Positions 40,338 through 48,827 of a stretch of DNA of 64,000 nucleotides are shown here, piece after piece. The stretch's first letter is position 1. Each line of letters starts with the position of its first letter. The notes beneath the pieces were generated by a model, which was given only the letters and a program-made list of their open reading frames with translations, was not told where the DNA came from and did not search any database. The DNA is from an uncultured Bacteroidales bacterium (GTDB taxonomy: Bacteria > Bacteroidota > Bacteroidia > Bacteroidales > JAUNSR01), in assembly GCA_947074145.1 (NCBI GenBank), contig CAMTOJ010000006.1, forward strand, positions 56,747 through 120,746, given 5' to 3'. The translations under genes and the position numbers were made by a program.

Positions 40338-41195
40338 ATGACAAATATTATAGACAAAACACCGTCATCTTTATTTGAAGATATAAAAAAAATAGATGAA
40401 AATGGTAATGAATATTGGATGTCAAGAGAATTTTCCAAGGCTCTTGAATATACTGATTACAGGAATTTTCTAAATGCTGTCAATAAAGCTAAAGAAGCTT
40501 GCAAAAACAGCCTACAGAGCATTCCTGACCATTTCGTTGACGTCAACGAAATGGTCACAATCGGGTTAGGGACTACAAGAGAAATGGAGTCAATCAAACT
40601 CTCCCGTTATGCCTGCTACCTTATTGTACAGAATGCAGATCCAAGCAAAGAAATCGTTGCTCAGGGACAAACATATTTTGCCGTACAGACTCGTATCGCT
40701 GAGATTAAGCAGATGGATGAGTATAACAGCTTATCTACTGAGGAGGAGAAACGTTTGTTTTTGCGTGAAGAGATGGCAAGACATAATACTCAGCTTGCCG
40801 ATGCCGCAAAAGATGCAGGAGTAATAGAGCCTATTGATTATGCCATCTTCCAAAACCATGGTTATAAGGGACTGTATGGTGGATTAGGAGCAAAAGAGAT
40901 ACAAGAAAAAAAAGGTCTGAAAAAGAGTCAGAAAATACTTGACCATATGGGTAGTACAGAACTTGCCGCTAATTTGTTTCGTGCTACACAGGCAGAGGAA
41001 AAACTAAGACGAGAGGAGATTAAAGGTAAAGAGAATGCTAACAAAACTCATTATGAGGTTGGTGCTAAGGTTCGTAAAACTATAGAAGAACTTGGTGGAA
41101 CTATGCCGGAAGATCTGCCTGTGGCTGATAGTATTAAGAGTTTGGAGTCGAAACAGAGAAAGGCTTTAAAGGGAGGGAATAAGGATGGAAAATGA
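40338..41195 (+). CDS. dinD: DNA damage-inducible protein D (DinD)-like
   Basis: 285 residues, close to E. coli DinD. The N-terminal half is a Bro-N/KilA-type DNA-binding domain (YWMSREFSKALEYTDYRNFLNAVNKA, in part), then the typical DinD core (SRYACYLIVQNADPSKEIVAQGQTYF split over 50 residues) and ELAANLFRATQAEEKLR. In E. coli DinD is SOS-induced and modulates RecA filaments; here it sits between hsdM and hsdS without an obvious LexA-type box. Genes of this family recur inside restriction operons. Whether it senses breaks made by the restriction enzyme or acts as a repressor is unknown. Its stop codon is overlapped by 11 nt by a tiny ORF. Confidence 0.9.
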   Translation: MTNIIDKTPSSLFEDIKKIDENGNEYWMSREFSKALEYTDYRNFLNAVNKAKEACKNSLQSIPDHFVDVNEMVTIGLGTTREMESIKLSRYACYLIVQNADPSKEIVAQGQTYFAVQTRIAEIKQMDEYNSLSTEEEKRLFLREEMARHNTQLADAAKDAGVIEPIDYAIFQNHGYKGLYGGLGAKEIQEKKGLKKSQKILDHMGSTELAANLFRATQAEEKLRREEIKGKENANKTHYEVGAKVRKTIEELGGTMPEDLPVADSIKSLESKQRKALKGGNKDGK

Positions 41196-41301
41196 TGTAT
41201 CTGAGATTTCTGCAACAGTGTCGCAGAAATTCATTACAACTATGGAGCTATCGATAGGTAAGCTTTCTTTTTTTAACAAAAATGAGAATAATAATGAATA
41301 A
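41185..41301 (+). CDS. Possible tiny protein bridging dinD and hsdS, 38 residues
   Basis: The ORF begins ATGGAAAATGA, overlapping the dinD stop by exactly 11 nt as other gene pairs here do, and ends inside the hsdS start region (ATGAATAA, 8-nt overlap with the hsdS start at 41294). Without it there would be a gap of about 100 nt in a run where every other junction is tight, so coupled translation is plausible. The product (begins MENDVSEISATVS, ends FFNKNENNNE) is polar and not recognised. It also contains a perfect 8-bp hairpin, ATTTCTGC/GCAGAAAT, at 41206-41230. A chance ORF is possible. Confidence 0.42.
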   Translation: MENDVSEISATVSQKFITTMELSIGKLSFFNKNENNNE

Positions 41302-42490
41302 GGAACAACATATACCCAATGGTTATAAAATTTCTGAGTTAGGGGTTATTCCTGAGGATTGGGAGGTGAAGAGATTGGGGGATTTATGCGATTTTCTAAG
41401 TGGTGGGACCCCTTCAAAAGAAAATTCATTATACTGGAATGGATATATACCTTGGATTAGTGCTTCCTCGATGCACAATCAAAAAATTCAGGATTCAAAT
41501 TTAAAAATTACAGATTTAGGCTTACAAAATGGTTCAAAGTTAGCAATAAAAGATAGTTTGCTTTTACTTGTTAGAGGAAGTATGCTATGGAATAGGATTC
41601 CTATATGTATATGCTTAAGGGATGTAGCATTTAATCAAGATGTAAAATGTTTGAATGCAAATAAACAAACTTCAAATAAATACTTACTATATTGGTTTTC
41701 AGCAAATGAAAATATCCTATTGCATATGGTAGTTGGTACAGGGATTGGAGCCGGGAAATTGGAACTTTCGGATCTTAAATCTTTAAACGTAATATTACCA
41801 CCAATAAATGAACAAGAGCGAATAGTAGAAGTATTAAGTACCTGGGATAAAGCAATCGAAAATCAATCTAAAATGATTGATTTATTAGAACGTCGCAAAC
41901 GTGCTTTAATGCAAAGATTGCTAACCGGAAAAACTCGTTTGCCTGGGTTTTCTGAACCGTGGAGAAAAGTACGACTTGGGAATATTTGTGACATAAAGAA
42001 GGGGAAATCACTTTCTGCAAAGGATGTTACAAATGGCATTTATAAAGTAATTGCAGGTGGTAAAACGAGTCCGTATAGTCACAACGAATATACAGATGAA
42101 AATATTATAACTATAAGTGCTAGTGGTGCATATGCTGGATTCGTAGCATATCACAATTATAAAATTTGGGCTTCTGATTGTTCTGTGATTAGAGATATTT
42201 GCGATAAATCTAATATACAGTATTTGTATTATTTACTATCTTATAATCAAGAATATATATACTCATTACAGACAGGAGGTGCTCAACCTCATGTCTTTCC
42301 TAAAGATATATATGGGTTAGAATATAAATTCCCTAAAATAGAGGAACAGGAGGCTATAGCAGAGATATTAAATTTTGCTGATAGAGAAATTGATTTTATA
42401 AAATGTAAACTTGAAACTTTTTGCATTCAAAAACAATCTCTTATGCAACAATTATTAACTGGTAAAAAAAGATTGAAATATGTCCAATAG
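41294..42490 (+). CDS. hsdS: Type I restriction enzyme specificity subunit, full length
   Basis: 398 residues from the ATG at 41294 (402 from an ATG at 41282). Two TRDs are present: TRD1 starts IPEDWEVKRLGDLCDFLSGGTPSK and TRD2 WRKVRLGNICDIKKGKSLSA, each followed by a conserved helical spacer: PPINEQERIVEVLSTWDKAIE...RKRALMQRLLTGK and PKIEEQEAIAEILNFADREI...KQSLMQQLLTGKK. The matching spacers give the pseudo-symmetric HsdS layout that reads a bipartite site. The gene is AT-rich with many AAA/ATA codons compared with hsdM and hsdR, as expected for exchangeable specificity genes. It overlaps the SLATT-like gene by 11 nt (ATGTCCAATAG). Confidence 0.92.
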   Translation: MNKEQHIPNGYKISELGVIPEDWEVKRLGDLCDFLSGGTPSKENSLYWNGYIPWISASSMHNQKIQDSNLKITDLGLQNGSKLAIKDSLLLLVRGSMLWNRIPICICLRDVAFNQDVKCLNANKQTSNKYLLYWFSANENILLHMVVGTGIGAGKLELSDLKSLNVILPPINEQERIVEVLSTWDKAIENQSKMIDLLERRKRALMQRLLTGKTRLPGFSEPWRKVRLGNICDIKKGKSLSAKDVTNGIYKVIAGGKTSPYSHNEYTDENIITISASGAYAGFVAYHNYKIWASDCSVIRDICDKSNIQYLYYLLSYNQEYIYSLQTGGAQPHVFPKDIYGLEYKFPKIEEQEAIAEILNFADREIDFIKCKLETFCIQKQSLMQQLLTGKKRLKYVQ

Positions 42491-43148
42491 TAATACGGAT
42501 AAATTAAATAACACCTATGATGAAAGATTAACGCTTCTTCCGGAATATTTAAAGGATAATGATTTTATAGTTGAACTAAATTATAAGTTATGGGTAACTA
42601 AAGGGAGCCGATTTAAAGCTGCAGAACGTTGTGAACGACAAAATGATAGATATACAAAAATTATTGCCTTTGTTTCGGCCTATATGATTATTATAAATGT
42701 AATAAACTTATGTAAAATTCCAGTATTAACTCTTGAAGATAATTATATAGCTACAATAACAATTGGATTTTCTATCATATTGTTAGTTGCAAGTCAATTT
42801 ATATATGCTAGAAATTACTCAGTACAATCAAATAAATTTCATTGCTGTGCATTAGAAATATCAAATGTTTATAATCGTCTACGTATAGAAAAGAACCAAG
42901 ATGAAGTTGATGTCAATAAGTTAACATTGGAATATGAAAGTATCTTATCTCGCTATGATAACCATTTACCAATAGATTATGAAATGTTCAAAACAACTAA
43001 ACCCAAATATTTCAAATTAACAAAAAGGGAAATATATTGGTCTAAACTACAATATTTCAACTCATGTAACAGTCTGTATTATTTTTCAATGATAGGTGTC
43101 CCATTGTTATATCTATTTTTAGCATTGTTTATTAATAATTACATCTAA
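42480..43148 (+). CDS. SLATT-domain membrane protein (probable defence effector)
   Basis: 222 residues. An N-terminal amphipathic region with KLWVTKGSRFKAAERCERQNDR, the Arg/Glu-rich pre-helix I associate with SLATT proteins, leads into two membrane helices (about 58-78, KIIAFVSAYMIIINVINL, and 87-109, ATITIGFSIILLVASQFIYA). A cytoplasmic helical part follows (SNKFHCCALEISNVYNRLRIEK) and a third hydrophobic segment near the C-terminus (YYFSMIGVPLLYLFLALF). SLATT proteins are thought to be pore-forming effectors coupled to nucleotide-signalling or reverse-transcriptase defences. Here the gene overlaps hsdS by 11 nt and precedes hsdR by 5 nt, so it must be made with the restriction subunits. 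The subfamily (SLATT_5-like) is my best guess. Confidence 0.75.
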   Translation: MSNSNTDKLNNTYDERLTLLPEYLKDNDFIVELNYKLWVTKGSRFKAAERCERQNDRYTKIIAFVSAYMIIINVINLCKIPVLTLEDNYIATITIGFSIILLVASQFIYARNYSVQSNKFHCCALEISNVYNRLRIEKNQDEVDVNKLTLEYESILSRYDNHLPIDYEMFKTTKPKYFKLTKREIYWSKLQYFNSCNSLYYFSMIGVPLLYLFLALFINNYI

Positions 43149-43153
43149 TAGTT

Positions 43154-46100
43154 ATGAATCTATCCTTCCTCGAAGACCACATCTCCCAAATCCCTGCCCT
43201 TATGCTCCTTGAGAAATTAGGCTACACCTATCTTTCTCAATCGGAAGCACTGGAGCAGCGTGGATATAATACATCAAATGTTTTGCTTGAATCAATCTTG
43301 CGAAAACAGTTGACAGAGATAAATACATTGAATGTAAGTTCTACTAAGACATCTGTGTTTAGTTCGCAAAATATAGAAAACGGAATTGACGCTATAAAAT
43401 CGGTATCAATGGATGATGGTTATATAGCAGCATCACAAAATATATATGACTTATTAACAGCCGGGAAAACACTTGAGCAATCAATTGACGGAGATAAGAA
43501 GAGTTTTACACTGCAATATATAGACTGGAAAAACATTGAAAATAATGTATTTCATGTTACTGAGGAATTTGCAGTTACTCGTAACGGTATGTCTGATACT
43601 TATCGTCCTGATATTGTACTGTTTGTAAACGGTATACCTCTCTGCGTAATAGAATGTAAACGACCTGATATAAAGGATTCTCTTTCTCAGGCAGTATCAC
43701 AACATCTGAGAAATCAAAAAGAGGACGGTATACGCTCACTTTATGTTTATTCATCACTATTGCTCTCTACCTCAGTGCAATCGGCAAGCTATGCAACGAC
43801 GGCAACACCTGAAAAGTTTTGGGGTAAATGGAAAGAACAATTTGCAGATTCAATAGAGGAGAAGGATTATAATAATAAACTAAAGGAGCTTGTAAACAGA
43901 AGAGTGCTTAATGATAAACTGTTTACAGACCGGTTTCGTTATGTAAAATCATATTTTGAGGATCTATATTCATCTCCAATCACGCCCTCTGTACAAGATC
44001 ATTATTTGTATTCTCTTTGCAGGCCGGAACGCCTTTTGAAACTGATGTTTAGTTTCACGCTTTATGATGACGGCATAAAGAAGGTGGCACGTTATCAGCA
44101 ATTCTTTGCAGTGGAGAAAACATTAGAGCGTATTAAAAATATTGAAGCGGGACGGCGTAACGGCGGAGTGATATGGCATACTCAGGGGAGCGGAAAATCT
44201 CTGACGATGGTATTGCTTGCTCAGGCTATTGTATTGGAGCCATCAATACGTAATCCTAAGATTGTGTTAGTTACAGACCGTACGGATCTTGACCGCCAGA
44301 TAACTGCAACATTCAAAAAATGCGGTACTTATGTAGAGAATGCAAAGACCGGAAGTCAATTGATAGAATTGTTAGAGAGTAAAAGCGATGCAGTTATCAC
44401 AACTATAATCAATAAGTTTGAAACGGCAGTAAAGGGGATTCGCAAACCGCTGACAGATCACAATATTTTTGTTCTTATTGATGAGGGACATCGCAGTCAG
44501 TATGGCGAAATGGGTATTAAAATGAGCAAGACATTGCCAAATGCCTGTATGATTGCAATGACAGGAACCCCTCTGATGAAGAGGGAGAAAAGTACTGCTT
44601 TGAAGTTTGGCGGTATCATTCAACCTGTTTATACTGTTGACCAGGCTGTGAAAGACGGAGCTGTAGTACCACTTCTTTATGAGGGTAGATTAGTGTCGCA
44701 AACGGTGCATGAGAACTCTATCGATCGCTTTTTTGATATGGTGAGCGAGCCGCTTGGAGAGTATCAGCGTGCTGATTTAAAAAAGAAATTTAGTCGTGCA
44801 GATCAACTAAATCAGGCGGAACAGCGTATATATGCCATTGCATGGGATATATCACTTCATTTTAAAAAGAATTGGCAGGGTACTAAGTTTAAAGCTCAGC
44901 TTGTAGCACCAAGAAAACGTGTAGCAATACTTTATAAAAAGTTTCTGGATGAGATTGGTATTGTTTCATCTGAGGTATTAATCACCTCTCCTGATACAAG
45001 AGAGGGTGAAGAAACCGCTTACGGCGAGACTTCAAATACCGAACTTGCATTCTGGAATAAAATGATGGATGAGCATGGTACAGCTAAACGTTATGAAACG
45101 AATATTATAAATAGGTTTAAGAACAGTGATAAACCGGAGATAATTATTGTTGTAGATAAATTGCTTACCGGTTTTGATGAGCCTAAAAATACTGTGTTAT
45201 ATCTTGACCGTAAGTTAAGAGATCATACTCTTTTACAAGCTATAGCCCGTGTGAATCGTGTATGCGACGATAAGGAGTTTGGTTATATTGTGGATTATTA
45301 TGGTGTGCTTGGTAATCTGAATGATGCTTTTGATATATATTCAAATTTTGATATCGAAGATCTCGCAGGAACATTTACCGATATAAGTAAAGAGGTTGAG
45401 CAGTTGCCACAACGCCATTCCGACCTTTGCAATATTTTTAAAGGTATAAAAAATAAAAACGACCTTGAGGCTTATAGCGAATTGCTGCGTGCTGAGGATA
45501 TTCGTGCAGAGTATTATGAGAAACTGACAGCATTTGCCGGAACACTAAAGATTGCTTTATCATCTATTGATTTTCACAAGAAAACCCCTGAGTCGGAAAT
45601 AGATCGTTATAAGTCTGATTTGGCAATGTTTATAAAACTTAGGAGTGCCGTACAGGAACGTTATTCCGATACTATTGATTATAAACAGTATGAGGGGCAG
45701 ATACAGAAACTGATTAATACTCATATTGAGAGCGGTGAAGTAAAGATTATAACAGAGCTTGTTAATATTTTCGATAAAGAAAAGTTTGCCGAAGAGGTTG
45801 AAAAAATTACGGGTAAAGCTGCTAAGGCTGATACTATTGCCTCCAGAACAGCAAAACATATTACAGAGAATATGGATAAGGACCCTGTTTTTTATAAGAA
45901 ATTCTCACAGTTGCTAAAGGAGACTATTGAGGCTTATGAAAAGGGTCGCATTGATGAGGCTGAGTATCTGAAGCGAACAACAGAATATATGGATAAGATA
46001 TTATCACATACAGACAGTGATATTCCGGCTGTTTTGCAAAACAATAATGCCGGCAGGTCTTATTACGGATTATGTTTTGAGGTTTATAAGGAGTTTATTA

Positions 46101-46369
46101 AAAAGAAACAGGAGCTTGATATAAAAAAGATCTCTTTAGATACCGCAATTGCTATTGATACAATTGTAAAAAATAATATTATTGAAGGAGATACCTTTAT
46201 TATTGACTGGCAAAATAATAAAGGGAAACTTATTGGGAATATTAAACTTGAGATTGAGGATTATTTGATTGATGAGGTAAAGCGCAAATATGATATTGCT
46301 ATCACTTTTGACGATATGGACAGAATAGTGGATAGTTGTATTGATGTGGCTAAACAATGGTTTAAGTGA
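43154..46369 (+). CDS. hsdR: Type I restriction enzyme endonuclease/translocase subunit
   Basis: 1071 residues, full length. The N-terminal PD-(D/E)xK nuclease has YRPDIVLFVNGIPLCVIECKRP (Asp, Glu, Lys all present). The SF2 translocase core follows: Walker A HTQGSGKSLTMVL, LVTDRTDLDRQ, DEGH box FVLIDEGHRSQYG, MTGTPL, IVVDKLLTGFDEP and QAIARVNRV. The C-terminal helical domain binds the methylase core. The complex pumps unmodified DNA and cuts it away from the site. The ATG is 5 nt after the SLATT-like gene, and its stop overlaps the YgjP-like gene by 4 nt. Confidence 0.95.
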   Translation: MNLSFLEDHISQIPALMLLEKLGYTYLSQSEALEQRGYNTSNVLLESILRKQLTEINTLNVSSTKTSVFSSQNIENGIDAIKSVSMDDGYIAASQNIYDLLTAGKTLEQSIDGDKKSFTLQYIDWKNIENNVFHVTEEFAVTRNGMSDTYRPDIVLFVNGIPLCVIECKRPDIKDSLSQAVSQHLRNQKEDGIRSLYVYSSLLLSTSVQSASYATTATPEKFWGKWKEQFADSIEEKDYNNKLKELVNRRVLNDKLFTDRFRYVKSYFEDLYSSPITPSVQDHYLYSLCRPERLLKLMFSFTLYDDGIKKVARYQQFFAVEKTLERIKNIEAGRRNGGVIWHTQGSGKSLTMVLLAQAIVLEPSIRNPKIVLVTDRTDLDRQITATFKKCGTYVENAKTGSQLIELLESKSDAVITTIINKFETAVKGIRKPLTDHNIFVLIDEGHRSQYGEMGIKMSKTLPNACMIAMTGTPLMKREKSTALKFGGIIQPVYTVDQAVKDGAVVPLLYEGRLVSQTVHENSIDRFFDMVSEPLGEYQRADLKKKFSRADQLNQAEQRIYAIAWDISLHFKKNWQGTKFKAQLVAPRKRVAILYKKFLDEIGIVSSEVLITSPDTREGEETAYGETSNTELAFWNKMMDEHGTAKRYETNIINRFKNSDKPEIIIVVDKLLTGFDEPKNTVLYLDRKLRDHTLLQAIARVNRVCDDKEFGYIVDYYGVLGNLNDAFDIYSNFDIEDLAGTFTDISKEVEQLPQRHSDLCNIFKGIKNKNDLEAYSELLRAEDIRAEYYEKLTAFAGTLKIALSSIDFHKKTPESEIDRYKSDLAMFIKLRSAVQERYSDTIDYKQYEGQIQKLINTHIESGEVKIITELVNIFDKEKFAEEVEKITGKAAKADTIASRTAKHITENMDKDPVFYKKFSQLLKETIEAYEKGRIDEAEYLKRTTEYMDKILSHTDSDIPAVLQNNNAGRSYYGLCFEVYKEFIKKKQELDIKKISLDTAIAIDTIVKNNIIEGDTFIIDWQNNKGKLIGNIKLEIEDYLIDEVKRKYDIAITFDDMDRIVDSCIDVAKQWFK

Positions 46370-47064
46370 TGATTGATAAAATAAGATTTGGGACAACAGA
46401 TATAAATTATTCAGTGTTGTTTTCAAAAAGAAAAACTCTGGTAATAACTGTAAATCCTGATGGGACGGTGCTTCTTAAAGCTCCTTTTGACTCTACTCGG
46501 CAACAACTTGAAGAGAAACTTATAAAGCGTGCTTCATGGGTATTGAAGCAACAGCGTTATTTTACATCTTTTGGTGAACGCTCTCCTGAAAAGAGATTTA
46601 TTAGCGGTGAGTCTCATTATTATTTAGGCAGACAATATATGCTTAAAATTGAGGAGGGTAAGCCTGATAGCGCAAAATACAAAGGACGATATTTTGAAGT
46701 GATATGCACACCGAGATCAAAAGCAAAAGATTTAATGAATATCTGGTATAAAGATCGTGCTAAAGTGAAATTTATAGAGATATTACAGCCTTTGGCTTCT
46801 CGTTTTTCAAAATATAATGTAGAACCCTCTTCCGTTTTTATAAGGGAAATGAAAGGGCGTTGGGGGAGTTGTACTCCTAATGGTAAGATAATTCTAAATA
46901 CAGAACTTATAAAAGCTCCGAAGCCTTGTATTGAATATGTAATTATTCATGAATTATGTCACCTGGTACATAGAGGTCACACTAAAGCTTTTTTTGATCT
47001 TTTGGAGAAAGAGATGCCTGATTGGAAGAGATGGAAGGAGAGATTGGAGCAATTTATGTTTTGA
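46366..47064 (+). CDS. YgjP-like (DUF45, SprT-type) metallopeptidase
   Basis: 232 residues. The start ATG overlaps the hsdR stop as ATGA. The zinc motif is VIIHELCHLVHRGHTKAFFDLLEKEMPDW, quoted here in its key parts: HELCH, then RGH with the third ligand. Upstream is the family motif EMKGRWGSCTPNGKIILN. Proteins of this kind are common last genes of type I restriction operons; their job there is not established, though turnover of the restriction subunit is often suggested. No signal peptide, so cytoplasmic. A strong terminator ends the island about 40 nt later. Confidence 0.9.
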   Translation: MMIDKIRFGTTDINYSVLFSKRKTLVITVNPDGTVLLKAPFDSTRQQLEEKLIKRASWVLKQQRYFTSFGERSPEKRFISGESHYYLGRQYMLKIEEGKPDSAKYKGRYFEVICTPRSKAKDLMNIWYKDRAKVKFIEILQPLASRFSKYNVEPSSVFIREMKGRWGSCTPNGKIILNTELIKAPKPCIEYVIIHELCHLVHRGHTKAFFDLLEKEMPDWKRWKERLEQFMF

Positions 47065-47106
47065 TATTTTGGAACATCAAAACTATCTTCAAGTCTCAGT
47101 TATAAT

Positions 47107-47147
47107 AAAAAAGGGAGAATCAAAACTAAATTTGATTCTCCCTTTTT
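47107..47147 (+). terminator. Terminator closing the restriction-modification island
   Basis: Perfect 14-bp stem AAGGGAGAATCAAA with its complement, 6-base loop and five T. The A-run on the other side could also stop minus-strand transcripts from rpmH. Confidence 0.9.
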
Positions 47148-47207
47148 AATATCTTTTGAACCCGGCTTAACCCATTCACAGAATAGTTATCCGAAACTCA
47201 TAACAGA

Positions 47208-47357
47208 TTAGCGCATTTCGCTTGATACTGTAAGATTTTTACGTCCTTTAGCGCGACGTGCAGCTAAAACTCGGCGACCATTAGCAGTAGCCATTCTTTC
47301 GCGGAAACCGTGTTTGTTTCTTCTTTTTCTGTTTGAAGGTTGAAATGTTCTTTTCAT
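47208..47357 (-). CDS. rpmH: 50S ribosomal protein L34
   Basis: 49 residues on the minus strand, too short for usual ORF cut-offs. The sequence starts [20 protein letters not shown] and continues with [20 protein letters not shown], the standard L34 pattern, with a short C-terminal tail ending in SSEMR. It is part of the large ribosomal subunit. The gene is divergent from efp with 251 bases between them, a pairing of two translation genes I have seen in other Bacteroidota. The shared terminator at 47107-47147 lies 60 bases beyond its stop. Confidence 0.96.
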   Translation of the reverse strand: MKRTFQPSNRKRRNKHGFRERMATANGRRVLAARRAKGRKNLTVSSEMR

Positions 47358-47463
47358 TACCGTGTATTATTTTTTGTTTTTAATTTCTCTTGTAAAATGT
47401 TCGATCTCAGATATATGTAATAAAACCTTAAAACACTAATCAAAGATTATCTCATTCGGAGTG

Positions 47464-47494
47464 CAAAAATAGGGAGATTTTTTCAAAAGAACAA
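47464..47494 (-). promoter_or_regulatory. Promoter of rpmH (minus strand, TTG-N20-TATTTTTG)
   Basis: On the minus strand TATTTTTG occupies 47471 down to 47464, with TTG at 47494-47492, about 20 nt upstream. The leader would be roughly 100 nt. Confidence 0.6.
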
Positions 47495-47519
47495 GAAATA
47501 AGTCATTTTTGCTTAAAAG

Positions 47520-47552
47520 TTTTGTGCTTTTTCACCTTTTGAATTACTTTTA
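47520..47552 (+). promoter_or_regulatory. Likely promoter of efp (TTTTG-N20-TACTTTTA)
   Basis: TTTTG at 47520-47524 and TACTTTTA at 47545-47552; the last base differs from the TAnnTTTG consensus. It would give a leader of about 50 nt. Confidence 0.5.
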
Positions 47553-47608
47553 CGGATATAAATGCATAGCAATAAAAACTATAACAATATAAATTTGAGA
47601 TTTTAAGT

Positions 47609-48175
47609 ATGATAAATTCACAAGACATTAAGAACGGAACATGTATCCGCATAGATGGGAAACTATACTTTGTAATTGAATTCCTTCACGTTAAACCGGG
47701 AAAAGGTAATACATTCATGAGAACAAAAATCAAAGATGTGATCGATGGACGCGTTATTGAACGTCGTTTCAATATCGGTGAAAAACTTGAGGATGTACGT
47801 GTTGAACGCCGCCCATTCCAATATCTTTATCAGGAAGGTGAAGATTTTATTTTCATGAATAATGAAACTTTTGAGCAAATTCCTATCGCTAAGGATTTAA
47901 TCACAGGAGTTGATTTCATGAAAGAGGGTGATACAATCGAGGTTGTAGCTGATGCTTCAACAGAAACTGTTCTTTATGCCGAAATGCCTGTTAAGACTAC
48001 TCTTCTTATCACTTATGCTGAACCGGGTCTTAAAGGAGATACAGCAACAAATACTCTGAAACCTGCAACTGTTGAAACAGGTGCAACAGTAAGAGTTCCA
48101 TTGTTTATCAATGAAGGGGAATCAATTGTTATCGATACTCGTGACGGTTCTTACCTTGAGCGTGCTAAATCATAA
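47609..48175 (+). CDS. efp: Translation elongation factor P
   Basis: 188 residues, normal length. Domain I (KNGTCIRIDGKLYFVIEFLHVKPGKGNTFMRTKIKD, in parts) carries the conserved HVKPGKGNTF loop; the loop lysine in PGKGN is the position modified or used at the P-site tRNA in other bacteria. OB domains II and III follow, ending with INEGESIVIDTRDGSYLERAKS. EF-P rescues ribosomes stalled at proline runs. The modifying enzyme is not in the window. Preceded by the divergent rpmH and followed by a strong terminator. Confidence 0.97.
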   Translation: MINSQDIKNGTCIRIDGKLYFVIEFLHVKPGKGNTFMRTKIKDVIDGRVIERRFNIGEKLEDVRVERRPFQYLYQEGEDFIFMNNETFEQIPIAKDLITGVDFMKEGDTIEVVADASTETVLYAEMPVKTTLLITYAEPGLKGDTATNTLKPATVETGATVRVPLFINEGESIVIDTRDGSYLERAKS

Positions 48176-48201
48176 TCCGGATTATATTCGGCTTTAAATA
48201 G

Positions 48202-48237
48202 AAAATCCCGTTTGAAATTTTCAAACGGGATTTTTTT
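48202..48237 (+). terminator. Terminator after efp
   Basis: AAAATCCCGTTTGAAA and its complement form a near-perfect long stem with a minimal loop, then seven T. Confidence 0.93.
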
Positions 48238-48272
48238 ATGGGATTTCCTTTTAAGAATATTCTATTATAGGA

Positions 48273-48674
48273 TCAGATGTAAGCTTCAAAAACCGATGCA
48301 AATTCATCACCACGTGTTAGCTTACCATTTATAACAGAAATTACATCAACCGTTGCTTTTACGCATAGCTTATTGTCTGACACCCTATATATATCCTGAA
48401 GAAACACAAATCTCGCACCTTCTCTTTTAATATTAAGACAGCTTGTGAATTTATCCCCGCTTCTTAGAGGTGATTTGTAAAATATCTCAATTCTGCCAAC
48501 CATGGGAGTAAGACCTTTTTCAGTCCATTCGGCAAAACTCTCGCCAAGTCCGGCAAGAAATTCATGTCTTGTATGTTCAAGATAGTGTTGATAATTAGCA
48601 TTATTGACAACCCCTTGCATATCACATTCGTAATCTCTCACTTTCATTTCAAATGAAAATATATATCCTTCCAT
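48273..48674 (-). CDS. Acyl-CoA thioesterase (hotdog fold, 4HBT/YbgC-like)
   Basis: 133 residues, one hotdog domain. The family signature is FEMKVRDYECDMQGVVNNANYQHYLEHTRHEF, quoted in part: the Asp in ECDMQGVVNNANY aligns with the catalytic Asp of 4HBT enzymes, and HYLEHTRHEFL forms the long central helix. RIEIFYKSPLRSGD follows. It probably hydrolyses a cytoplasmic acyl-CoA. Convergent with efp and monocistronic; a -7 box TATTTTTG lies at 48702-48695 just upstream. Confidence 0.9.
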   Translation of the reverse strand: MEGYIFSFEMKVRDYECDMQGVVNNANYQHYLEHTRHEFLAGLGESFAEWTEKGLTPMVGRIEIFYKSPLRSGDKFTSCLNIKREGARFVFLQDIYRVSDNKLCVKATVDVISVINGKLTRGDEFASVFEAYI

Positions 48675-48694
48675 AATTCAAAAAATATTTCTTG

Positions 48695-48702
48695 CAAAAA
48701 TA
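48695..48702 (-). promoter_or_regulatory. Promoter -7 box (TATTTTTG, minus strand) for the thioesterase gene
   Basis: Exact TAnnTTTG, 21 bases before the ATG on the minus strand. Confidence 0.5.
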
Positions 48703-48827
48703 ATGATATATAGTTAACTCTTAATTGTATGATTTGAACAAAATGGAATTTAATATGATATAATGAATGTTTTTGGTAGTATATCAACATAGAATTTATA
48801 ATCTCTGAAGGGTATTAATTTACTTTA

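Noticed and set aside
38243..42490. Phase-variable specificity genes by inversion
   Set aside because: No recombinase gene is present, the two hsdS genes face the same way and I saw no inverted repeat shared by them.
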